Source: Cyclobacteriaceae bacterium
GTDB taxonomy: Bacteria > Bacteroidota > Bacteroidia > Cytophagales > Cyclobacteriaceae
Assembly (NCBI GenBank): GCA_020436165.1
Contig: JAGQYI010000042.1
Coordinates: 1-64,000 of the forward strand
Reading direction: 5' to 3'
Length of the DNA stretch: 64,000 nucleotides
Shown: one piece after another, positions 47,856 through 55,248 of the stretch
Numbering within the stretch: position 1 is the first letter of the stretch
Layout: each line of letters starts with the position of its first letter
Made by a program: the position numbers and the translations under genes
Notes under the pieces: model-generated
Databases searched by the model: none
What the model saw: only the letters and a program-made list of their open reading frames with translations
What the model was told of the DNA's origin: nothing

Positions 47856-48200
47856 TTAGTCTTTGGTACCTGCCAATCCGTTGAAAACTGAAGTTACCAG
47901 CGAAAGAATAATGCTAAAAATTAGCGCCCACCAAAAGCCGTCAACGGAAAAACCAGGAACCAGCCAATCGGCCAGTAAAATAATAACAGCATTTATTACG
48001 AGTAAGAAAAGACCAAGCGTAATTACTGTTGCCGGTAGCGTAAGAAAAACAAGAACTGGTTTTACCAACGCATTTAGAAATGACAACACAACTGCTAATA
48101 AAACACTGGTAAGAAAGCTCTCCACGGTTACTCCGGGCAGAATCCATTGTGCCACAATTATGGCCACAGCGGAAATAAGAATTTGAACAAGAAATTTCAT
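47856..48200 (-). CDS. Four-helix membrane protein of the holin/YvlD family (PF04020-type)
   Basis: 114 residues, almost entirely four hydrophobic segments: FLVQILISAVAIIVAQWILPGV, SVLLAVVLSFLNALVKPVLVFL, LFLLVINAVIILLADWLVPGF, and WWALIFSIILSLVTSVFNG. The LNALVKPVLVFLTLPATVITLGLF block is the PF04020/YvlD signature. Role unknown; the holin name reflects only family resemblance. It is 49 bp upstream of the FKBP gene on the same strand. Confidence 0.85.
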   Translation of the reverse strand: MKFLVQILISAVAIIVAQWILPGVTVESFLTSVLLAVVLSFLNALVKPVLVFLTLPATVITLGLFLLVINAVIILLADWLVPGFSVDGFWWALIFSIILSLVTSVFNGLAGTKD

Positions 48201-48295
48201 GGGCGTTATTTTTAATTAAAGATACACATTTGATGTATCAATAAATCTAAATTGAAGAGTCAATGAAGCAATTGAAGTTCGGTCGTGGCCTAATG

Positions 48296-48922
48296 TTATT
48301 TGATAATTACTACTTTATCGGTTAAAAACTCAAAGTAGTTGGAATCAATGCCTTCCTGATAATACTTAACTAAAAATTCATAATCAGAGACCAAATCGGG
48401 TGGTTCTTTTAAAATTAAAAACATCCTCCATGGAACTGTTGGATTCGTACTTATATATTCCTTCAGATCAAATCTTTCACGGTATAAGCCATTTACAAAA
48501 TCAACTGGAATAATATCAAATAAGTCAGATAGGTCTTCCCCTGCAACATGTATAACATTAAAATCCTTCGAAGATACTATTACCATGCTGTCTATTCTTT
48601 CATCCGTTTGGGGTAAGGCAGGGTCACAGGCATATGCTGAACTCACAAAATCAAATTTGATTTCATCGAAACTTTGCGCATAATAAGTTTCTTTAATAGG
48701 CTCAATCTCAATAGAAAACTCATTATAGATTATCGAATCATTTGGAGTAGCCCAACGTGCTGACCAGCTTATAGAATCTTCTGAATATGTAGCAATAGCT
48801 ATGTGCCAGTAGAGACCAATAGTTTTATACATATTGGGAAAAGGCCCACATTTATGGCATGAAAAAAGACTAAGAAATATCAGTACAACAAGTCCTCCAA
48901 AAACGATTGCCAGCTTTTTCAT
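48296..48922 (-). CDS. Predicted lipoprotein, unknown function
   Basis: 208 residues from the ATG at 48922 (MKKLAIVFGGLVVLIFLSLFSCHKCG). A lipobox-like LFSC follows a long hydrophobic stretch. The mature part has several acidic segments and paired Cys residues (HKCG, YACDPALP). Its codon usage and composition are similar to the rest of the window. No family is recognised. A hairpin terminator (49005-49034) lies upstream, between this gene and the tRNA-His/GIY-YIG element. Confidence 0.68.
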   Translation of the reverse strand: MKKLAIVFGGLVVLIFLSLFSCHKCGPFPNMYKTIGLYWHIAIATYSEDSISWSARWATPNDSIIYNEFSIEIEPIKETYYAQSFDEIKFDFVSSAYACDPALPQTDERIDSMVIVSSKDFNVIHVAGEDLSDLFDIIPVDFVNGLYRERFDLKEYISTNPTVPWRMFLILKEPPDLVSDYEFLVKYYQEGIDSNYFEFLTDKVVIIK

Positions 48923-49004
48923 GTCACATAATTTATACAAAAACTTATAAATATTTATTTTATTGTTCCGATTATTAAATTACATTAAAAAAATCAGGCA
49001 TAAA

Positions 49005-49034
49005 AAACCACCTCAAAATAAAATGGGGTGGTTT
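49005..49034. terminator. Hairpin terminator-like stem
   Basis: AAACCACC (49005-49012) pairs with GGTGGTTT (49027-49034) around a 14-nt loop, with an A-run on one side. It lies downstream of the tRNA-His element in minus-strand direction and may end its transcript. Confidence 0.55.
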
Positions 49035-49045
49035 CAAATTAAAAT

Positions 49046-49119
49046 GGGTGGAAGATGAGATGTTGACGAAGCTTGCTTGTCAACACCATGACAGTCCAGC
49101 CTTGTCATGGCTCGAATCT
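49046..49119 (-). repeat. Broken 3' fragment of tRNA-His with two hairpin inserts
   Basis: In minus-strand direction the T-loop-like ATTCGAG (to about 49112) is followed by two palindromes (49086-49110, arms CCATGACA/TGTCATGG; and 49062-49084, arms GTTGAC/GTCAAC). The acceptor end CATCTTCCACCC (49046-49057) comes next, identical to the tRNA-His 3' end at 49438-49449. A 12-bp direct repeat therefore flanks the GIY-YIG gene. It cannot be a tRNA. Confidence 0.72.
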
Positions 49120-49394
49120 GCTTAGCATCTCATCCTCCTCAATGCCGCTTTTGTATTTCTTTATAAATTCAAAAGGCCGCTTTCTCGATAAATTTTTCAG
49201 CTTTCCTTCTAGTTTTATACCCTCTGTTCTAGTCTCCTTTTTATTTTCCAAAGAGGTGTACACGGTGCACCCATTTTAGTTGATAGCTCATAGCCAGAAT
49301 TATATCGGTTCAGTCTTTCATGAACATCCTGGGTTTGACCTTTGTAAAATTTATTAAGTCGCTTAGAATATAATATGTAAACGGAGTAGGACAT
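49105..49394 (-). pseudogene. GIY-YIG endonuclease-like gene, frameshifted
   Basis: The start at 49394 (MSYSVYILYSKRLNKFYKGQTQDVHERL) has the GIY-YIG fold signature (YIL ... FYKG, followed by the Arg region). The frame stays open to residue 60, then a one-base loss near 49241 shifts it. The correct family ending resumes in another frame (ETRTEGIKLEGKLKNLS, KRPFEFIKKY) down to the TGA at 49105. The last codons run into the tRNA fragment. It could be a real frameshift or a sequence error. It is 10 bp downstream of the terminator after tRNA-His. Confidence 0.82.
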
Positions 49395-49403
49395 AAATGA
49401 AAA

Positions 49404-49427
49404 AGTCCAGACACTTAGGCCTGGACT
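49404..49427 (-). terminator. Terminator after tRNA-His
   Basis: AGTCCAG (49421-49427 on the plus strand reads CTGGACT) pairs with 49404-49410 and is followed in minus-strand direction by a T-run (TTTTTC), between tRNA-His and the GIY-YIG start. Confidence 0.78.
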
Positions 49428-49438
49428 CGCTTTGCTCG

Positions 49439-49513
49439 GGTGGAAGATGGGACTCGAACCCACGACCTTCTGAACCACAATCAGACGTTCTAACCAACTG
49501 AACTACGACCACC
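49439..49513 (-). tRNA. tRNA-His (GUG) with two acceptor-stem mismatches
   Basis: Cloverleaf arms are clear. The 5' G at -1 and discriminator C73 are both characteristic of tRNA-His. The anticodon GUG is at 49476-49478, the anticodon stem is TCTGA/TCAGA, the D-arm GTTCAGTTGGTTAGAAC, and the T-arm GTGGG-TTCGAGT-CCCAT. CCA is not encoded. In the acceptor stem, GTGGTCG faces CTTCCAC, so positions 5:68 (U-U) and 6:67 (C-U) do not pair. The sequence upstream has a full promoter. It may be the only tRNA-His of the genome; this cannot be judged here. Confidence 0.9.
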
Positions 49514-49548
49514 GTATATCTTCTAAACCATACGTTTAAAAGGGAGTG

Positions 49549-49578
49549 CAAATATATTGCTTAGCTTACTAATAACAA
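49549..49578 (-). promoter_or_regulatory. tRNA-His promoter (TTG-N19-TATATTTG)
   Basis: On the minus strand, TTG (49576-49578), exactly 19 bp, then TATATTTG (49549-49556). It sits 36 bp before the 5' end of tRNA-His and fits the full Bacteroidota consensus. Confidence 0.82.
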
Positions 49579-49590
49579 TTAGTTGGCAAG

Positions 49591-50922
49591 CTATATTTTT
49601 CTACTAAACACCAATCGATCACCGTTGCCAATTTCCTGTACCTGTCCATTGGTGTAAACCAACCTTCCATTTACAAAGGTGTGCATCACTTGAGATCTGA
49701 ACTGATGCCCTTCAAATGGCGACCATCCGCATTTTGCCAGAATGTTATCCTTTTGAACTTCCCAGGGGTTATTCAAGTCAACCAATACCATATCTGCATG
49801 GTAGCCTTCTCGTATATACCCTCGTTCTTTTACTTTGAAAAGAACAGCCGGATTATGGCTCATTTTTTCAGCGATTCGGTGCAGATCAATCTTTCCGTCA
49901 TGGTACATATCCAGCATGGCAACTAAACTGTGCTGCACCAAAGGCCCACCCGAAGGGGCTTTAAAATAGGTGTTTTGCTTTTCCTCCCATGTATGCGGAG
50001 CATGGTCCGTGGCAATCACATCGATCTTGTTTGAAAGCACACCTTCCAAAATTGCTTTTTGGTCGGCCGCTGTCTTTACCGCTGGGTTCCACTTAATTAA
50101 AGAGCCCTTTTCTGCATAATCGGCATCTTTGAACCACATATGATGAATACATGCCTCGGCCGTTATTTTCTTTTGATCTAACGGAATGGTATTGTCAAAC
50201 AATTCCAACTCTTTGGCTGTAGAAATATGTAATACATGAAGCTGTGTGCCATGCTTCTTGGCTAGTTTAACTGCCAAAGAAGAAGACAGATAGCAGGCCT
50301 CCTCACTACGAATAACGGGATGCTGTTCAACAGGCACATTCTCACCAAATTTTGCCCTTGCAACCTCCATGTTTTTGCGAACGGTGCCTTCATCTTCGCA
50401 ATGCGTAGCAATCAGCATATTCACTTTGGAGAAGAGTCCTTCCAGGGTTTTTTCTTCGTCTACCAGCATATTGCCTGTAGATGAGCCCATAAATATTTTT
50501 ACTCCGCAAACATCGGCAGGGTTGGTTTTAAGCACTTCTTCCAGATTATCATTAGATGCCCCCATGAAAAAAGAGTAGTTCGCCAGCGAGTCCTGTGCGG
50601 CAATGGCATACTTATCAGCAAGCAACTCTTGTGTGAGCACATTGGGTACGGTGTTGGGCATTTCCATAAAAGAAGTAACACCACCTGCCACCGCAGCTCT
50701 TGATTCGGTGTAAATGGTGGCTTTATGTGTTAAGCCGGGTTCCCTAAAATGTACCTGGTCATCAATTGCGCCAGGAAAAAGGTATAAACCAGATGCATCC
50801 AGAACTTCTTCATTGGTTGGAGTAATAGAAGAGTCGATCCGCTCAATACGACCATTTTTAATGAGCACATCGGCTTCAAACACTTTACCTTCGTTTACCA
50901 CGGTTGCTGATTTTATTAACAT
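49591..50922 (-). CDS. pyrC: Dihydroorotase (or close amidohydrolase)
   Basis: 443 residues of the class I dihydroorotase/amidohydrolase family, which closes the pyrimidine ring. Signatures are FPGAIDDQVHFREPGLTHK near residue 50-67, CGVKIFMGSSTGN with the bridging Lys, HCEDE, LHVLHIST, and DVIATDHAPH. The usual first metal-binding His of D-x-H-x-H is Gln56 here, with His58 retained. A -7 element TATCTTTG lies at 50948-50955. Partners for pyrimidine synthesis are not in the window. Confidence 0.92.
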   Translation of the reverse strand: MLIKSATVVNEGKVFEADVLIKNGRIERIDSSITPTNEEVLDASGLYLFPGAIDDQVHFREPGLTHKATIYTESRAAVAGGVTSFMEMPNTVPNVLTQELLADKYAIAAQDSLANYSFFMGASNDNLEEVLKTNPADVCGVKIFMGSSTGNMLVDEEKTLEGLFSKVNMLIATHCEDEGTVRKNMEVARAKFGENVPVEQHPVIRSEEACYLSSSLAVKLAKKHGTQLHVLHISTAKELELFDNTIPLDQKKITAEACIHHMWFKDADYAEKGSLIKWNPAVKTAADQKAILEGVLSNKIDVIATDHAPHTWEEKQNTYFKAPSGGPLVQHSLVAMLDMYHDGKIDLHRIAEKMSHNPAVLFKVKERGYIREGYHADMVLVDLNNPWEVQKDNILAKCGWSPFEGHQFRSQVMHTFVNGRLVYTNGQVQEIGNGDRLVFSRKI

Positions 50923-50947
50923 AGGAAAGGAATATTTGCTGATGCTA

Positions 50948-50955
50948 CAAAGATA
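50948..50955 (-). promoter_or_regulatory. Putative dihydroorotase promoter -7 element
   Basis: TATCTTTG on the minus strand matches TAnnTTTG, 26 bp before the gene start; no -33 element was seen. Confidence 0.45.
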
Positions 50956-51024
50956 AAGCTAAATCAAGTGTATGTCCCCTTTCTTATTTATAGGTTTACT
51001 TTGTAGAAGAAATACAGTTAATAA

Positions 51025-52314
51025 ATGTCCAACCAATCCTTTGAAGACCTTAAACTAAACCGCCAATTGTTGAATGCCATTGAGGAGGCAGGCTATAAAA
51101 AGCCTACGCCTATTCAGGAAAGGGCAATCCCTTTGATTGGTAACGGGCACGATGTGTTGGGCATTGCTCAAACGGGAACGGGCAAAACGGCCGCTTTTGT
51201 TCTGCCCATCCTCATGAAGGTAAAATATGCCCAGGGAACCGACCCGCGAGCACTTATACTTGCCCCAACCAAAGAACTGGTTTTACAAATAGCTGAAGTT
51301 GTGAAGCAACTTGCCACCTACACCGATCTGCGGATGGTGGTTTTATATGGTGGTGTGGGCCCCAAAACCCAACTCGAAGAAGTTGAAAAAGGGACAGACA
51401 TACTGGTGGCCACGCCAGGCAGGTTTATGGAACTGTATCTGAAAGGAGGCATTGCAACCAAACAGATAAAAACCCTTGTGTTGGATGAGGCAGATAAAAT
51501 GATGGACATGGGATTTATGCCGCAGATACGAAAGATACTGGAAGTAATTCCTGTAAAACGGCAAAACCTCTTGTTCTCCGCCACCATGCCGGATAAAGTG
51601 CTAAAGTTATCGGAAGAGTTCCTTGAGTTTCCGGAAACAGTTGAAGTAGCTCCGCAAGCGACAACCATTGACACCATCGATCAGGAATACTATCAGGTTC
51701 CTAACCTAAAAACAAAGATCAACTTTGTGGAGTATCTTTTAAAGGATGATAGCCTGACCCGCGTAATTATTTTTACACGAACCAAGCAAACGGCCGATAA
51801 TCTGTTCAAATACCTGGATCGGAAAGGTTTGGGGCCCGTTCGTGTATTGCACTCCAACAAAGGACAGAACACCCGAATTAATACCATGCAATTATTTAAG
51901 GAAGGTGAGCTACGTGTATTGGTAACTACTGATGTTTCTTCGCGAGGAATTGATGTAAGTGAGGTAAGCCACGTGATTAATTATGACGTGCCTACCGTTT
52001 ACGAAGATTATGTACATCGCATTGGCCGCACGGGCAGAGCGGAAAAAACCGGCACTGCCATTACCCTGGCCAACGAGGCTGAGCAATACCATATCCAAAA
52101 AATTGAAAAATTGATCCGACAGCCCATCCCACTCAAAAAACTACCTGCTGAAGTTACAGTTGAAAAAACCTCATTTGAAGAACGACAGGAAATTGCCCGT
52201 GCCATCGACCATCAAAAGCGCAAGGATAACCCAGACTTTAAAGGGGCTTTTCATGAAAAGAAAGTAAGGAAAGAACCTTCACCACAAAAGAAGTTTAGAA
52301 AGAGGAAGAGATAG
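51025..52314 (+). CDS. DEAD-box RNA helicase (RhlE-like)
   Basis: ATP-dependent RNA helicase of 429 residues. In order: Q motif (KPTPIQERAIP), Walker A AQTGTGKTAAF, PTKEL, TPGR, VLDEADKMMDMGF, SAT, then the second RecA-like domain with VLVTTDVSSRGIDV and HRIGRTGRAEK. The C-terminal tail (about 380-429) is basic, as usual for RNA-binding DEAD proteins. Roles in ribosome assembly or cold growth are typical for RhlE-like members; not provable here. Confidence 0.94.
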   Translation: MSNQSFEDLKLNRQLLNAIEEAGYKKPTPIQERAIPLIGNGHDVLGIAQTGTGKTAAFVLPILMKVKYAQGTDPRALILAPTKELVLQIAEVVKQLATYTDLRMVVLYGGVGPKTQLEEVEKGTDILVATPGRFMELYLKGGIATKQIKTLVLDEADKMMDMGFMPQIRKILEVIPVKRQNLLFSATMPDKVLKLSEEFLEFPETVEVAPQATTIDTIDQEYYQVPNLKTKINFVEYLLKDDSLTRVIIFTRTKQTADNLFKYLDRKGLGPVRVLHSNKGQNTRINTMQLFKEGELRVLVTTDVSSRGIDVSEVSHVINYDVPTVYEDYVHRIGRTGRAEKTGTAITLANEAEQYHIQKIEKLIRQPIPLKKLPAEVTVEKTSFEERQEIARAIDHQKRKDNPDFKGAFHEKKVRKEPSPQKKFRKRKR

Positions 52315-52485
52315 TTTTAGGGATCTTGAATAACTGTTTTAACATTTAGGCTATTTATTTTTACCTGTGCTGCTAAAGGAAGGACACATATTGATCTTTT
52401 TTATAAATTTAATTTTTTATGATTTTATTTTAATTTTAAAATATTAAATATTTTTGTTTATCTTATTCAAACACTAAAATAAACC

Positions 52486-53448
52486 ATGAAAAAATTTACT
52501 TTATTTTTAATTGCACTTCTTTCATTCAACTTTTTACATGCACAATTTCAGATCATAAGCCTTGACAAAGTTGAAGAAATAAAGAATTCAAAACTTGTTG
52601 TTGGTTTAACCGGAGATAAAGCTATTGACGATGCAATAATAGCTGCCGTAAACGAGTTTTGGGAAATTAGTGAAATAGGAGAACCAATGCCTGTTGATGA
52701 AGCATTACAACTTGCGAAAAATGATAATAGTATTACAGTTATTAAAACGGGTGAAAAAATTGTGATGTCTCCAACACACACAAAGTATTCATATCAATCT
52801 TCAACAAAAAGTATAGGTACTAAAGACTATACAAGTAATTCATTCGATAAATATAGCAGTTATCAAACTGTAACAATATCCAAGACACTTGAACTATCAA
52901 ATGGAAAGACAAAACCATCCTTCACTCAATACATTCCCACATTTGGAGAAGAAGAAAATGTGACACAGGAAATTATTGCTTTTGGCATTTCTGCTATGAA
53001 TTATCAATTAAAACTAATGTCGGATAACCATTTGCCTGTAACGAAAATTAAAGGGCAATATAAAAAATACTCGCCTGAGCTTAAATCTGCAAAACTACTG
53101 ATTCCGGAAGGATGGGTGGATAAGAAAACAACTTCAGAAACTATAAAAGAATATTATAATGCTAATGCTGAAATCGTCACTTATGATGTCTGGAGAAAAG
53201 CCATTTTAAATAGAGAGTATGGGGATGCTTATGTGATGATTTGTCCGTATCCTATGGGGAATGGATATGTATATCAACATTATTTAATGGACGCTAAAAC
53301 AGGCAATGTATATGCGGTTCTTCAAAACCCTGGAGCTTCAGTTAAAATTGGATTCGGTAAATCGGCCAATTTGTCAAAAGGAAATTCAGGATATGTGAAC
53401 AAGAAAAACCTGGAAGACTACAATAATGTTCTGGAAGGCAAGTGGTAG
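52486..53448 (+). CDS. Secreted protein, unknown function
   Basis: 320 residues. A cleavable signal peptide is clear (MKKFTLFLIALLSFNFLHAQF). The mature part has many Lys/Ser/Thr/Tyr residues, and the central section (SYQSSTKSIGTKDYTSNSFDKYSSYQTVTISKTLELSNGKTKP) is rich in them. No family is recognised. The region in front (52315-52485) is very AT-rich. The third-position composition looks more AT-rich than neighbours, so recent transfer is possible but not shown. Confidence 0.72.
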   Translation: MKKFTLFLIALLSFNFLHAQFQIISLDKVEEIKNSKLVVGLTGDKAIDDAIIAAVNEFWEISEIGEPMPVDEALQLAKNDNSITVIKTGEKIVMSPTHTKYSYQSSTKSIGTKDYTSNSFDKYSSYQTVTISKTLELSNGKTKPSFTQYIPTFGEEENVTQEIIAFGISAMNYQLKLMSDNHLPVTKIKGQYKKYSPELKSAKLLIPEGWVDKKTTSETIKEYYNANAEIVTYDVWRKAILNREYGDAYVMICPYPMGNGYVYQHYLMDAKTGNVYAVLQNPGASVKIGFGKSANLSKGNSGYVNKKNLEDYNNVLEGKW

Positions 53449-53498
53449 GCAAGTCAAACAGTTGGCCCTAGCTCTTTTACTAAGACCAACATAGTTTC

Positions 53499-54365
53499 TT
53501 ACCTATATCCTTCATCCAATGAGCTTGGCAACGGTACATTCATTGCTTGCTGAAATGTTGTAAAGGCATGGCTATTTGTGCTATTTAGATAAATTCCTTT
53601 GCCATTACCGGTGTATCCCCCATTTCGTATTTTAAAATAATGGCACTGGTAGTAATTGTTCAGGGTAGTAATCACCTTGTACACCCCATCCTTATAGTAA
53701 GTCTTAACAATTCGCATATTTACCAAACCATCCATAATATTGGTGCCGGATATCTTCACATCGTTTCTGGATGAGCTGCGTGAAAAAATCTTCCAGTTAC
53801 CATAAAACTGGCTTGGCAAACTGGCTTCTGACCAACTGCTATTAGCAGGATTTGCAGAGGCGCTGGCACCACCATTAGCCTGTACGGGAGCAAACCTCCA
53901 GGTGGTCATTCCGGATGATCGATTGGTTTGAATAATTGTTGCATTATCCTCCTGGCCTCCAAGGCCGAGGTAAAGCCCACTGTGATCATTAATTATCATA
54001 TAATATCCTCCCTGCAGTTGCCTAAGTGTCCATAGTGCTCCCGACCCGGGATTATTGGTTTGCTTAATTGGTGCACCGGAGGTTTGTTGCCCAAAATTGG
54101 CCATGAACATTCCAGAATACTTATTTTTTATTCTGTAGGTCCCGTTGCCCATAGGTATGAGCATCCAGTGTCCACCATTGCCAACTGTGCTTTTAGCTAC
54201 AACAACAGAACCCACATCAGTGGCCCCGTTATTGGCAATGCTTTTCTTATTTTGTCCGTTTTCCAAACGATACCATGTATTGTTTTGCGGAGATTGTGCA
54301 AACGCACCAATTGATAAGGTTATGCCAACTAACATTAACCTTAAACTAAGTTTTTTCATTTTCAT
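53499..54365 (-). CDS. Secreted protein with ricin-type beta-trefoil repeats
   Basis: 288 residues with signal peptide (MKMKKLSLRLMLVGITLSIGAFAQ; the start could also be Met3). Residues 25-160 form three ricin-B-like repeats: WYRLENGQNKKSIANNG, YRIKNKYSGMFMANFGQQTSGAPIKQTNN with GALWTL, and YYMIINDHSGLYLGLGGQEDNATIIQTNR with TTWRF. A Gly/Ser/Ala-rich linker then leads to an unknown C-terminal domain (residues 175-288). The repeats suggest carbohydrate binding, though the Q-x-W residues are imperfect. Confidence 0.8.
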   Translation of the reverse strand: MKMKKLSLRLMLVGITLSIGAFAQSPQNNTWYRLENGQNKKSIANNGATDVGSVVVAKSTVGNGGHWMLIPMGNGTYRIKNKYSGMFMANFGQQTSGAPIKQTNNPGSGALWTLRQLQGGYYMIINDHSGLYLGLGGQEDNATIIQTNRSSGMTTWRFAPVQANGGASASANPANSSWSEASLPSQFYGNWKIFSRSSSRNDVKISGTNIMDGLVNMRIVKTYYKDGVYKVITTLNNYYQCHYFKIRNGGYTGNGKGIYLNSTNSHAFTTFQQAMNVPLPSSLDEGYR

Positions 54366-54420
54366 AGTAGTTAGGTTTTAACCAAACATACAATAAAATA
54401 AATTAGTGTAAAACAGTGGG

Positions 54421-55248
54421 TTACGGCTTCACAACCTCGAAAAATACACTGTCGCTGGCAAAGGCGGAAAATATACCTCGCGCGTTGATTATATTGCTGG
54501 GAGGTTGGTTAAGCTCCCGTGAATCCTGAGTTTCACTTTGGTAAAGGTCGGCATACTCCTGATTTACCTTGTACACTTTTACTACGTAGAGGCCATACGA
54601 AGGCAGCGTAGCACCCAAAACTGTAAATGTGGTATCTGTTCCGGGAACGGTTATGATGGCAAAATCTTCAATAATTCCGTCCACCACTTCCTGCACATCG
54701 GGTGGTAATATGGGTTTTAATAATTTGCTTCTGAACTCAACAGTGGTGTAATGTAATTCATGGGTGGGGTTGCTCCATGTAACTGTTACTTCAGCCCCTT
54801 CCAGGGGATTGCCGGTAATAAAATCTGCGGCACTTTTTATTTCCGGTATCTCCATTTCCTCTTTAGAAATGGCTATCCCAACAGGGGCCGTTGGCACCTC
54901 GGTAGTGGAAGTGGCCACTCTTCCGTTTACTTCCACCTCCAGATCCAGCGTTTCTAATGAAGATATTTCCAGATCACTACCCGCATAGCGGTATTTTTTA
55001 CTTGCGTTGTTATAGACCAAAGCATACTCCGAACCACCCTTTTTGAGCACAACTCTTGCATCTTCAATTATCTCTGATTCTCCTTCAGGTTCATCCAATG
55101 GCACTAGTTCTTTTATGGTTATATCCCGAACCGGCTCACCGGCAAACACATAGGCCTCCACCACATAATTGTCTGATGCGGGCTCAGGCACAGGATTGCA
55201 TGCCTGAAAAAGCAGTAAAGACGATATGACATAACCAATCCTTCTCAT
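54421..55248 (-). CDS. DUF4249 family lipoprotein
   Basis: 275 residues, lipobox LFQAC (MRRIGYVISSLLLFQACNPVPEP). The body resembles the DUF4249 family: beta-rich, Glu/Val-rich segments (VVEAYVFAGEPVRDITIKELVPL, EDARVVLKKGGSEYALVYNN, VTWSNP). The start shares one base with the end of the TonB receptor gene, so it follows it in one operon. Such pairs are recurrent in Bacteroidota, where the lipoprotein probably covers or assists the receptor. Substrate unknown. Confidence 0.88.
   Translation of the reverse strand: MRRIGYVISSLLLFQACNPVPEPASDNYVVEAYVFAGEPVRDITIKELVPLDEPEGESEIIEDARVVLKKGGSEYALVYNNASKKYRYAGSDLEISSLETLDLEVEVNGRVATSTTEVPTAPVGIAISKEEMEIPEIKSAADFITGNPLEGAEVTVTWSNPTHELHYTTVEFRSKLLKPILPPDVQEVVDGIIEDFAIITVPGTDTTFTVLGATLPSYGLYVVKVYKVNQEYADLYQSETQDSRELNQPPSNIINARGIFSAFASDSVFFEVVKP

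Noticed and set aside
49046-49119. CRISPR array or second tRNA-His near 49062-49110
   Set aside because: Only two different palindromes, no repeated spacer unit, and only the 3' end of a tRNA is present.
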